Positions 28,923-37,816 of a stretch of 64,000 nt of DNA are shown here, one piece after another (the stretch's first letter is position 1; each line of letters opens with the position of its first letter). This DNA comes from an uncultured Alphaproteobacteria bacterium (GTDB lineage: Bacteria > Pseudomonadota > Alphaproteobacteria > HIMB59), in the NCBI GenBank assembly GCA_902616855.1, contig CACMUL010000003.1, positions 1 through 64,000 of the forward strand, read 5' to 3'. Position numbers and translations under genes: made by a program. Under the pieces are notes generated by a model, which saw only the letters and a list, made by a program, of their open reading frames with translations, ran no database searches and was not told where the DNA came from.

Positions 28923-30758
28923 TTATCTGCTTTTTCTCTTTCTGATACCGAGTTGTCTTGGAATAAAAAACATTAGTAGAATTAAAAGAACAGGGATTAA
29001 AAAAGTATTTAATATGTTTATTTGATTTGCTAATCGATCTATGTCTTTACTTAAATTTCTTCTAACTTCCCTTAGTTGTTTACGAGTATTTTCTACTTGT
29101 AATTGAAAATTTGCCAATTCCATTAATTGTTTGTCAGATAAATTGACACTTTCTACATCTCTACCGCCTGATAAATTTTGAATTTGATTTAATGTATTAT
29201 CAAGTTGAGCTTGTAATTGCTGTTCTTGTCCTAGATACATCTGTTCTGCTTCTGCTTGAAGTTTTTGAACTACAACAAACGGTCTAAATGGAGCTTCTTT
29301 GTTTCTCAGATCAATAAATTCATCATAACCTGTCATTGAGTCAAACACATTTGTAACTAAACTTCCATTATCAGATGTCGCCTCTATTACATTGGTATCT
29401 AAAAACTTTTGAATTCTTGCCCAAAAGGCATTTCTTATAAAATCAGCGTCACTGAAAACTACCACACTTATATTTTTTGAGGATGTTTCTAAATGATTAT
29501 CATTTTTAAATTCAAAATCATTAAAATTACTTTTTGCGATACCACTTAATTTTACTCCAAAGTCATAGCTAATACCTGTTGGCTGAAAATTATTAATGAG
29601 CTTAATTGGATCATGTACTTCTTTCATAGGTAGATCCATTGTTACCTCACTAGATGACATAATAGGAGTGTAAGAAATTTCACTTTCATCATTTAATGGG
29701 GAAAGACCACCCGGAGACACAAGTCTAATTAAAGATAAACCGTCTCCAATTTCTTCAGCTTGATTGATGAACTGTCCTCTGACTTCAGGCCAATTCAATT
29801 TCAACATAGTTTGCAAAGATGTATTTTCAGTTATGTTTTGTTGTGTTTGCAGTCTTGTTGCTTGAGCACCATCTAAAATAACATTGCTATTATAGTTAAT
29901 ATTGAGGGTTTTTAAGACATTTTCTAAATTTGATGATTTATTTGAATGGTCATTTTTCTCAAAAAATGGATCAACAAAAATAACTGATTTTCCCCCATTT
30001 AAGATAAATTGTTCAACTGCATATTCAGTTTTGTCACTAATATCAGAGGGGTGATAAACTATTAATAAGTCTATACCCTCAAAACTCTCTATGTCTGTAT
30101 CTAAAAACTCAAAATCATAAAAATAACTAAGCTCCTCAAGTATTGTGTATTCTCCTTGTCCAAGTTGATTATTTGGCATCATTGGTGGTGTAGTGTCCAC
30201 CCATGATAAAAAACCAATCATTGGTTTTTTTGATCTATTTAGTTTGTATACAATGTCAGTTAATTGTTTTTCTAATGTGCCAGCTTTTGAGGGATCAAAA
30301 AAGGGAACAGTTTCTATGTCATCTGTTGTATTTGAAGCAATTAATCCAAAATATACTTTGGACCCTTCTTGATCTATAGGAAAACCCTGCACACCATATC
30401 TATTTACATAATCTTCATCATCTGAATAAGGCTCTGGTTCAATAAAGTTTAATTCAATTTTACCTGAGGCTAGATCTGAATATCTGTTTAATAGACCTTG
30501 AACTTGATTAGCGTAATTTTGAATAATTGGAATATTTTTAGACAAGTCTCTGCTATACACAAAAGTAATTTTTATTGGCTCTTCTATTTCGTCGATAACT
30601 CTCTTAGTACCACTTGAAAGAGTAAAAGTTTTGGTAGAGGTAAAATCAACTCCCAAATTAAAGTTGATTTTTTGGATTATAAAATTAAAGGACAAAAATA
30701 AAATAACAGTGCTTAGTATAGATACTATAAGATAGTTTTTTTGTAAAAATTTATTCAT
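28923..30758 (-). CDS. GldG-like ABC-associated protein
   Basis: ORF extends to 30800 but the TAATG overlap favours a start at 30758; TM ends, DFTSTKTFTLSSGTKRVIDEIEEPIKITFVYSRDL. Confidence 0.82.
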   Translation of the reverse strand: MNKFLQKNYLIVSILSTVILFLSFNFIIQKINFNLGVDFTSTKTFTLSSGTKRVIDEIEEPIKITFVYSRDLSKNIPIIQNYANQVQGLLNRYSDLASGKIELNFIEPEPYSDDEDYVNRYGVQGFPIDQEGSKVYFGLIASNTTDDIETVPFFDPSKAGTLEKQLTDIVYKLNRSKKPMIGFLSWVDTTPPMMPNNQLGQGEYTILEELSYFYDFEFLDTDIESFEGIDLLIVYHPSDISDKTEYAVEQFILNGGKSVIFVDPFFEKNDHSNKSSNLENVLKTLNINYNSNVILDGAQATRLQTQQNITENTSLQTMLKLNWPEVRGQFINQAEEIGDGLSLIRLVSPGGLSPLNDESEISYTPIMSSSEVTMDLPMKEVHDPIKLINNFQPTGISYDFGVKLSGIAKSNFNDFEFKNDNHLETSSKNISVVVFSDADFIRNAFWARIQKFLDTNVIEATSDNGSLVTNVFDSMTGYDEFIDLRNKEAPFRPFVVVQKLQAEAEQMYLGQEQQLQAQLDNTLNQIQNLSGGRDVESVNLSDKQLMELANFQLQVENTRKQLREVRRNLSKDIDRLANQINILNTFLIPVLLILLMFFIPRQLGIRKRKSR

Positions 30759-31477
30759 TAGTCTCGATTTAAAAATTTTATAATTGTTAAATAATTCCAA
30801 AGAGCAATAAAGGATAAAAAGAAAAACAATCCTTTAATTGAGAAGAAACCCGTTTGGATACTTGAGAAGTGAGTCAAAAAGCTAAAACTAGAAATGAGTT
30901 CTACTATTTCAATAGGTAAAATCCCAGTTATAAAATTAATCATAAGAGGAAACCCACTTATGGTAAAAAGAAATGAGACTAAAATAGATAAAATAAAGGC
31001 AATTATTTGATTGTTAGTTAACGAAGAAAAGAAAATTCCAAGAGAGACATAAGCACCTGCCATGATAATAACACCAAGATATTGGCCAATAATTACAAGG
31101 TTATCAGGGTTTCCAAGATAATTTACTGTAATCCAAATAGGAAACGTCAATACAACAGAGAATACAACAAAAGCCCAAGTTGCAAAAAATTTACTCAACA
31201 CTATCTTCCACAAAGGAATTGGCAAAGTCATTAATAATTCAATAGTACCAAGTCTCTTTTCCTCGGACCAACTTTTCATAGTAACTGCAGAGACAAAGAA
31301 AATAAAAACCCATGGAATAAAACTAAAAAAAACAGTTAAGTCTGCAACTCCTGAGGAAAAAAACGAGCCAAAATAAAATGTCAAGGACATAGAGGTCAAA
31401 ATAAATATTGCAGTAAAAATATAGGCAACAGGAGTAATGAAATATAATTTAAGTTCTCTTTTAATTAGCGCCAACAT
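30758..31477 (-). CDS. ABC-2 type permease (GldF-like)
   Basis: 239 aa; multiple TMs; MLALIKRELKLYFITPVAYIF, SWSEEKRLGTIELLMTLPI. Confidence 0.85.
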   Translation of the reverse strand: MLALIKRELKLYFITPVAYIFTAIFILTSMSLTFYFGSFFSSGVADLTVFFSFIPWVFIFFVSAVTMKSWSEEKRLGTIELLMTLPIPLWKIVLSKFFATWAFVVFSVVLTFPIWITVNYLGNPDNLVIIGQYLGVIIMAGAYVSLGIFFSSLTNNQIIAFILSILVSFLFTISGFPLMINFITGILPIEIVELISSFSFLTHFSSIQTGFFSIKGLFFFLSFIALWNYLTIIKFLNRD

Positions 31478-32178
31478 TAGCTTACTAACTTTCTAAATTT
31501 TTCATCTAGGGATTTACCAATTTTTTTCTTAAGCTGTGCTGGAGTTCCCTCAAAGACTTTTTGTCCATCATTAATAATAAGACACTTATTACAAACCTCT
31601 GGGACTTCATCAAGAATGTGTGTAGAAATTATAATTGCTTTTGTTTTAGATAATTTTTTAATTAATTTTCTTACTTCAAATTTTTGAAGGGGATCCAATC
31701 CATCAGTTGGCTCATCTAAGATCAGTAATTTGGGATTATGTATAAGAGCCTGTGCAATTCCAACACGTCTTTTAAAACCTTTTGATAAAGTTTCAATGGG
31801 AACATCTTTTACCTCTTCTAATTGTAGATCATTAATTACTTTTTTGATTGCTGTTTTTGAATTTTTTATATTTCTTACCTGGCAAACGTAGTCTAGGTAA
31901 AGATATGGCGAAAAGTCCAAATAAAGGGGAACTCCTTCAGGTAAGTAGCCAATCATTGACTTTGTGTGAATGGGATCTATTTCAATGTCTTTATTGTTTA
32001 TGATAACGTTTCCACTGTCAGATTTCAGATAACCTGTTATTACCCTCATAGAAGTTGTTTTGCCAGCACCATTAGGTCCAAGGAACCCCATCACATCACC
32101 AACTTTGACCTCAAAAGAGAGTTTATTAATGGCAGTAAAATCGCCAAAATTTTTAGAAATATCTATTACACTTAACAT
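31477..32178 (-). CDS. ABC transporter ATP-binding protein (GldA-like)
   Basis: 233 aa; LGPNGAGKTTSMRVITGYL, LSKGFKRRVGIAQALIHNPKLLILDEPTDGLDP. Confidence 0.92.
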   Translation of the reverse strand: MLSVIDISKNFGDFTAINKLSFEVKVGDVMGFLGPNGAGKTTSMRVITGYLKSDSGNVIINNKDIEIDPIHTKSMIGYLPEGVPLYLDFSPYLYLDYVCQVRNIKNSKTAIKKVINDLQLEEVKDVPIETLSKGFKRRVGIAQALIHNPKLLILDEPTDGLDPLQKFEVRKLIKKLSKTKAIIISTHILDEVPEVCNKCLIINDGQKVFEGTPAQLKKKIGKSLDEKFRKLVS

Positions 32179-32252
32179 TTTTTCATATTATTTAGTTTAA
32201 AATCTTAATAATTCAAGATGATAAATTTACCATCTCTTATCAGATGAAGTTT

Positions 32253-33416
32253 TTACCATGCAGACCTATAAATATCAAAAGCATCTTTTTCAGATATTTC
32301 TCTTGGATTATTGATTAGTAATCGGGTTTGTTTCATAGCATCTCTAGCCATTGTTTCGCATGCAGTTTCAGGGATGTCGAGATCTCTTAATCTTTGTTCT
32401 AAACCTAATTCGCTTGATAGATCTGACAACTTTTCAATGAATTTTGAGGAAATATCTTGAGTGCTGGTGCTTGTATCAATATCTGGAAAAACAATTGGGG
32501 CTATTTCACTGTAAAGTTTTGATGCATTTTGATCAGATATATTAAATCTTAACACATATGGCAGGACAAGTGCGTTGGAAAGACCGTGAGGGACATGATA
32601 AGTTCCTCCAATCGGATATGCCAAAGCATGAACGCCAGCAACTGGAGAGTTTCCAAAGGAGACACCTGCTAACATAGAGCCAACAAGCATATTTGATCTT
32701 GCTTCAATATCCTTTCCGTTAATGACAGCTTGTCTTATAGAACTACCTAAAAGCTTCAATGCTTCCTTTGCAAGTGTTTGTGAGATCAAATTATTGTTCA
32801 CACTTTTTGAAGCATAAGACTCTATCGCGTGGACCATTGCATCAATACCGGTAGCAGCAGTAATGTGAGGGGGAAGACCGAGTGTTAATGATGGATCAAG
32901 AATTGCAAGGTCTGGAAGTATAATAGGAGAGGAAACTCCTTTTTTTTCTAAATCTTCTTGTGTGATAATAGAAATTGGAGTTACTTCAGAACCAGTACCA
33001 GAAGTTGTTGGGTAAAGTGCAAGAGGAAGCCTAGGCCCTTTAGCATTAGCCACTCCCCAAGCTTCATGAATATTTTCGTTTGAGCCAATCAAAAGTGCAG
33101 TTAATTTTGATACGTCCATTGATGATCCACCACCAAATCCAATTACACCTGTTGCATCAAAATCTCTTCCCTGTTGTACACAACTCATAAGTGTTTTTAT
33201 AGATGGGTCAGCTTCAACATTATCAAAAATTAAAATTTCAGAGTATTTTTGAAGCTCAGTAATTGTTTTTTCGTGTAACCCAATTTTCACTAAACCCGGA
33301 TCAGTTACAAATAGTATTTTGTTACCAAGTTTTTTAGAAACTTCCTCTGCTGTGCCTACTGAATAGTCACTTCCAAATCTTATTCCAGGAGTAGTGTTGA
33401 ATTGAAACGCTTTCAC
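32253..33416 (-). CDS. Iron-containing alcohol dehydrogenase
   Basis: 387 aa; GFGGGSSMDVSKL, PTTSGTGSEVTP, GIDAMVHAIESY, PHGLSNALVLPYV. Confidence 0.92.
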   Translation of the reverse strand: MKAFQFNTTPGIRFGSDYSVGTAEEVSKKLGNKILFVTDPGLVKIGLHEKTITELQKYSEILIFDNVEADPSIKTLMSCVQQGRDFDATGVIGFGGGSSMDVSKLTALLIGSNENIHEAWGVANAKGPRLPLALYPTTSGTGSEVTPISIITQEDLEKKGVSSPIILPDLAILDPSLTLGLPPHITAATGIDAMVHAIESYASKSVNNNLISQTLAKEALKLLGSSIRQAVINGKDIEARSNMLVGSMLAGVSFGNSPVAGVHALAYPIGGTYHVPHGLSNALVLPYVLRFNISDQNASKLYSEIAPIVFPDIDTSTSTQDISSKFIEKLSDLSSELGLEQRLRDLDIPETACETMARDAMKQTRLLINNPREISEKDAFDIYRSAW

Positions 33417-33545
33417 GATAGCAATATAGATGATATGAGGTTTATTTCCTATATAATTTTACCAAACCTATTCTGAGCACCTATCAACCCACAACTTTTT
33501 TTTAATAAGGCTTTCTTAAGAGTTTTTTATTTTTATACTTGAATT

Positions 33546-34184
33546 GTGTCTAAGGTTATTACCATCGCTCAACAAAAAGGAGGCTCTGGAAAAACCACTA
33601 TAGCTGCCAATTTAGCTGCTGTTTATTCTTTAAAAAATAATTTATCCACGACCTTACTCGACACAGACCCTCAAGGCAGTTTAGGTAAGTGGTTTCTTAC
33701 CAGAAATGAAAAACTTAAAAATAAAAATATGATTCAGTTTAAAACAGCAAGCCTCTGGGGCGCACAGTATGAGGCTAAAACGCTTAAAGAAAAATCTGAT
33801 TTAGTAATAATTGATACTCCTCCCAAAATTGACGCTGATGGAAGACCAGCAATTGAAATAGCTGACCTTGTCATTATACCAATATCTCCCTCTCAAGTGG
33901 ATTTTTGGGCCACGGAGTCCATAATTGAATTAGCAAAAAGAGAAAAAAGAGAGATATTAATACTCATTAATAGAGCAAATGCAAAATCTAAACTTATTCA
34001 AGAAGCACATAAATTTGTTAATAAAATGAATGTTAAAAAAGCAAAGACGATTTTGGGTAATAGACAAATATTTGTATCAACTATGGGATTAGGGTTAACA
34101 GTAGTAGAAAAACAAAGAACTGGAAAAGGGTGTTTAGAAATGTTGGCTCTAGCAAAAGAGATACAGTCATTCTTGAAATTTTAA
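33546..34184 (+). CDS. ParA-family ATPase
   Basis: 212 aa; ITIAQQKGGSGKTTIAANLA deviant Walker A, DTDPQGSLGKW, VIIDTPP. Confidence 0.9.
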   Translation: MSKVITIAQQKGGSGKTTIAANLAAVYSLKNNLSTTLLDTDPQGSLGKWFLTRNEKLKNKNMIQFKTASLWGAQYEAKTLKEKSDLVIIDTPPKIDADGRPAIEIADLVIIPISPSQVDFWATESIIELAKREKREILILINRANAKSKLIQEAHKFVNKMNVKKAKTILGNRQIFVSTMGLGLTVVEKQRTGKGCLEMLALAKEIQSFLKF

Positions 34185-34199
34185 ATTTTAATAAATTAT

Positions 34200-34649
34200 A
34201 TGAATGAAGAAATAGATAATGAACAACTCCATGACATATGCTCAAGATTATTGAAAGGCTTTATTAATTGGATTGAAATAAATGATAGTAAAGAAAAAGC
34301 ATCAATTCTCGATAATGCATTCCAATTTAAAACATCTATCCTAGAACAAGATAAATCAACTCTTCAAAAAAAATACTTTACATCACCGCAGAATTTATCA
34401 AAAAAAGAAGCTGATGTTCTCTTACTACAGTGGAAAGATACTTTTTCAACATTAGTCAATTCAAATGTCGATAGACTATCAAAGGACTCTTTTAAGATAT
34501 GGTTTTTAAGCTTAGCATCATATTCGATCCCAGAATTAGAAAAGGATGCAAACGAACTATGGTCAAAACTTTTAGAGGGTGTTGAATATTGTCATAAATT
34601 TTCTATCAAAGATGTTCCATATCCGCTCAACACTATTTCAAAGAACTAA
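34200..34649 (+). CDS. Conserved hypothetical protein downstream of parA
   Basis: 149 aa ORF, 15 bp after parA. Confidence 0.55.
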   Translation: MNEEIDNEQLHDICSRLLKGFINWIEINDSKEKASILDNAFQFKTSILEQDKSTLQKKYFTSPQNLSKKEADVLLLQWKDTFSTLVNSNVDRLSKDSFKIWFLSLASYSIPELEKDANELWSKLLEGVEYCHKFSIKDVPYPLNTISKN

Positions 34650-34653
34650 ATCA

Positions 34654-35256
34654 ATGTTAAAATTCCTTATGTTTAAGACATTATTCACGGTTAGCATGTT
34701 TTTTTGTTTGAATGCACAATCAATTGAGCTTTTTGGTTATAAATTGTACGAGGACATTCTCAGGTATGAAAATGATGGTAGTATAAAATTAAAGAAAGGT
34801 AATATTGAGAGCATTTCTATTAAAGAGGACAACGTCTTGATAGCAAACAAATATCTTACTGAATACACATTAAAATCAACAAAAACAGGAAATATTTACG
34901 AAATTCACGGCTCAAATAATCAATTGCAACTCAGTCCTGTTGAGTGCCTTGACATTCAAGATAGCTTTATTAATTCATTTCAAAAGAAAAACACCGAATT
35001 ATTTCAAACTGAAGTTAAACAGTTTCCAAATAAACTTAAAAGTAAAACAACTTGGGAAATTTATCTTAGAAATAGATCAAATAATAGTGAGTTAATTTTT
35101 TCAGTTACTTGTGATTATAGCTTTAATAATAGGAGAATGGATATAATTTTAACTGATAGTACTTATTTGAGTAATGAAAATTCGAACTATGAAAATTTAC
35201 TTGATGAAAATAAAGAAAATATTTCAAAAGAAGAAATTGATACTAGTGGAATTTAG
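34654..35256 (+). CDS. Putative exported hypothetical protein
   Basis: Internal ATG at 34654 gives signal peptide MLKFLMFKTLFTVSMFFCLNAQS. Confidence 0.6.
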   Translation: MLKFLMFKTLFTVSMFFCLNAQSIELFGYKLYEDILRYENDGSIKLKKGNIESISIKEDNVLIANKYLTEYTLKSTKTGNIYEIHGSNNQLQLSPVECLDIQDSFINSFQKKNTELFQTEVKQFPNKLKSKTTWEIYLRNRSNNSELIFSVTCDYSFNNRRMDIILTDSTYLSNENSNYENLLDENKENISKEEIDTSGI

Positions 35257-35470
35257 TAACTAGAGATAACATATTAATAATTATATAAGACTTTATCTCT
35301 GATTTCAGCTGATCATAAGTTTCAGGTAATTTTACACCAAGCTGGAAAGCAAAGTCTATAATTTCACAAGCTTCATCTTTATTCATATAAATCTCATTAC
35401 ATAGGTCAAAGGCAAGTTTTTCTCTTATTAATATTAAAGAAGCTATTGATCTCTTTTGTTTTTTTTTCAA
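35243..35470 (-). CDS. Small hypothetical protein
   Basis: 75 aa ORF overlapping the 3' end of its convergent neighbour; 1 bp after next upstream gene. Confidence 0.45.
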   Translation of the reverse strand: MKKKQKRSIASLILIREKLAFDLCNEIYMNKDEACEIIDFAFQLGVKLPETYDQLKSEIKSYIIINMLSLVTKFH

Positions 35471-35471
35471 A

Positions 35472-36020
35472 CTATTTTTTTGTTGGTTTCTTAAGTTTCA
35501 TTCCGGTTCCTCCAAGTTGCATGCCACCAGAACCTTTACACAAACTTTTCTTTTCTTTGTCACACTTTTCTATCTTCTTCTCTTTTTTCTCTTCTTTTTT
35601 GACAACCTCTTTTTCTTCTTTCTTTTCTTCTGATTTTACTTCCTGATTTACAATTTTTGTATCTGAGGAAGGCTCAACATTTTGAACTGTGTTGACAGAT
35701 CCAACCTGAATATTAGAGAGCATTTCTAATATTTGATCTTGTTTTGATAGTTTATCTTTCTGTTTTGCCTTCCAAGATTTTGGTAGTTTTAAATCGATAC
35801 AACTCTCAGAACCGCAAAAAAGGACATCCCCAGTTTCATTATCAAATAAAAAACCACCGCAATTTTCAACACCTTTTTGAGTACAATTTGGGATGTGCAT
35901 CTCATACTCTGCATTCAAATTCATCGACAATAATGGCAAACTTAGAAGAAGTACAAAAATATATCTCATCAACTTATAATGTATCATTTGTAGAAAAAAT
36001 TTTCTAAATCTTTTATTCAT
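35472..36020 (-). CDS. Exported hypothetical protein with Lys/Glu-rich low-complexity tail
   Basis: 182 aa (or start at 35969: MRYIFVLLLSLPLLSMNLNA signal peptide); KSEEKKEEKEVVKKEEKKEKKIEK. Confidence 0.6.
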   Translation of the reverse strand: MNKRFRKFFLQMIHYKLMRYIFVLLLSLPLLSMNLNAEYEMHIPNCTQKGVENCGGFLFDNETGDVLFCGSESCIDLKLPKSWKAKQKDKLSKQDQILEMLSNIQVGSVNTVQNVEPSSDTKIVNQEVKSEEKKEEKEVVKKEEKKEKKIEKCDKEKKSLCKGSGGMQLGGTGMKLKKPTKK

Positions 36021-36627
36021 ACTTAAAACTCTCTCCAGGTAATGTTGATTTCATAAAATCATTCTTGGTAATATTTTCTAACCATTTTTTTAATTTAATA
36101 TTATTTTCTCCCCAAGCGTCAGTAAATCTAAAAGACGTATAGTCTAATGCACAGGCAACAGATATTTGATCAATCGTTAACTTGTCAGTCACGAACTCAT
36201 CATATTTTCTTTCAATCCAATCAATGGATCTTAAAATTTTTTTCTCATAACGTTCTATTGATTTATGTCTTTGCTCTAATTCTGGTATAGCTGACATTTC
36301 TATATAACGATTAACTGCATTTTCCATAATTCCATTTGAAACACTTATCATTGTCATACTTTCCCAATAACGATCTTTTGGATATATAGAGTCTTTTTTT
36401 GAAATACTATCAAAGTACAAACAAATATTATCACTGTCTGTGATTGTTTTATTACCAACTATTAAAGTAGGAACTTGTCTTAATGGATTAAATTCATCAA
36501 GAAATCTTGATTTATAAATATTTATCTTTTCTTCTTTATGAGCAACGTCTAATACAAGAGCAGATACTTTACATTTTCTTCCAAAAGGAGAAGTAGGCCC
36601 ATTATATAAAAGTGGAGTATCTGTCAT
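36013..36627 (-). CDS. Glutathione S-transferase family protein
   Basis: 204 aa; LLYNGPTSPFGRKCKVSALVLDVA, NPLRQVPTLIVGNKTITDSDNICLYFD. Confidence 0.87.
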   Translation of the reverse strand: MTDTPLLYNGPTSPFGRKCKVSALVLDVAHKEEKINIYKSRFLDEFNPLRQVPTLIVGNKTITDSDNICLYFDSISKKDSIYPKDRYWESMTMISVSNGIMENAVNRYIEMSAIPELEQRHKSIERYEKKILRSIDWIERKYDEFVTDKLTIDQISVACALDYTSFRFTDAWGENNIKLKKWLENITKNDFMKSTLPGESFKYE

Positions 36628-36846
36628 TTAATCTATGATTATAGCAACAGTGCCAGGGCTTACACCCTCTTGATCGTTCCTTATGTTAACTTGAGTTATC
36701 GTTCCACTAACTGGAGCGTTATGATTGACCTCTGATTTCATAACTTCCATAATAAATAATATATCCCCCTCACTTACTTCATCTCCAACTTCTACTAAAA
36801 CTTTCCATATGTTACCTGGAACTGACGTTAAAACTTCTGTAGACAT
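36628..36846 (-). CDS. Biotin carboxyl carrier-type protein
   Basis: 72 aa; VEVGDEVSEGDILFIMEVMKSEVNHNAPVSGTI. Confidence 0.85.
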   Translation of the reverse strand: MSTEVLTSVPGNIWKVLVEVGDEVSEGDILFIMEVMKSEVNHNAPVSGTITQVNIRNDQEGVSPGTVAIIID

Positions 36847-36847
36847 A

Positions 36848-37816
36848 TTATATTACACTTCCCATTGAGCAGATGGATGTTTGTTCAGATCTCATTTCCT
36901 GTGCCTCTTGCACACTTATTTCTTTAAACTTAAATTTTTCATTTGGTTTAGCTTGTCCTAATTTCCAAAAAGAGGCTGATGGAACAGTAAAAGGTACAAT
37001 AAACCCACCCATACTAGGCCCATCATTTACAAGTATTATTGGCGTTTGACCCGCCAAATTAATACCACCAATTGGGTAGCCCTGGTCTATTATATTTGAG
37101 GGTTCATAGCCATGTTCAGGAGATTTATTTGTAGCTTTTTCGGTAAAACTTAAAGTGGGTCCATCCAACCTAAATCCAGTACGATCACTTCTTGCTTGAA
37201 GTTTCCACTCTGCTTTAAGAAAAGTGTCATATCCTTCGTCGTCAAGCCAATCATCATTTGGTCCCCGAACAACCTCAATTTCCCAAATACCACTATTGCT
37301 AATCTCTGGAATTGAGTCAGTTCTAATTTTTCTACCGATCTTCCCATTAGCTTGACCCAAAGGGACTCTTTGACCGTCTTTCAAAGCATGACCATCAATG
37401 CCACCAACGCCTGCTTTGTGAAAAGTTGATTGAGAGTTTAGCCATTTTTCTGACTCAATGCCTCCAGCAAAAGACACATAAGATCTTGCACCAGATACTG
37501 TAAAACCCATTTCAAGAGTTTGTCCAGATTTTATTAAAACACTCTCCCACATAGGAATAGAATTACCATTTATTTTGGGCTGCATATCAGCACCACAGAC
37601 CGCAATGACATGATCTTTTTCAAATTTTAAAGTTGGACCAGTGTACTGACACTCAAGCGCTGCAAAACTCTCATCATTACCTACAAGTAAATTGGCAAGT
37701 CGAAAAGACCAACTATCCATTGGCCCTGAGGGAGGAAACCCTTGGTTAAGATAACCAACTCTCCCGGGATAATCTTGCACTGATGTTTCTAGTCCCTGTT
37801 TAATAACTTCAAACAT
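36848..37816 (-). CDS. PxpC/KipA-like biotin-dependent carboxyltransferase/amidolyase subunit
   Basis: 322 aa; TSVQDYPGRVGYLNQGFPPSGPMDSWSFRLANLLVGN, SDRTGFRLDGP, GGINLAGQTPIILVNDGPSMGGF. Confidence 0.88.
   Translation of the reverse strand: MFEVIKQGLETSVQDYPGRVGYLNQGFPPSGPMDSWSFRLANLLVGNDESFAALECQYTGPTLKFEKDHVIAVCGADMQPKINGNSIPMWESVLIKSGQTLEMGFTVSGARSYVSFAGGIESEKWLNSQSTFHKAGVGGIDGHALKDGQRVPLGQANGKIGRKIRTDSIPEISNSGIWEIEVVRGPNDDWLDDEGYDTFLKAEWKLQARSDRTGFRLDGPTLSFTEKATNKSPEHGYEPSNIIDQGYPIGGINLAGQTPIILVNDGPSMGGFIVPFTVPSASFWKLGQAKPNEKFKFKEISVQEAQEMRSEQTSICSMGSVI

Noticed and set aside
35560-35640. Pyrimidine-rich tract as a possible non-coding repeat or triplex element
   Set aside because: Explained by the Lys/Glu repeat encoded on the minus strand.
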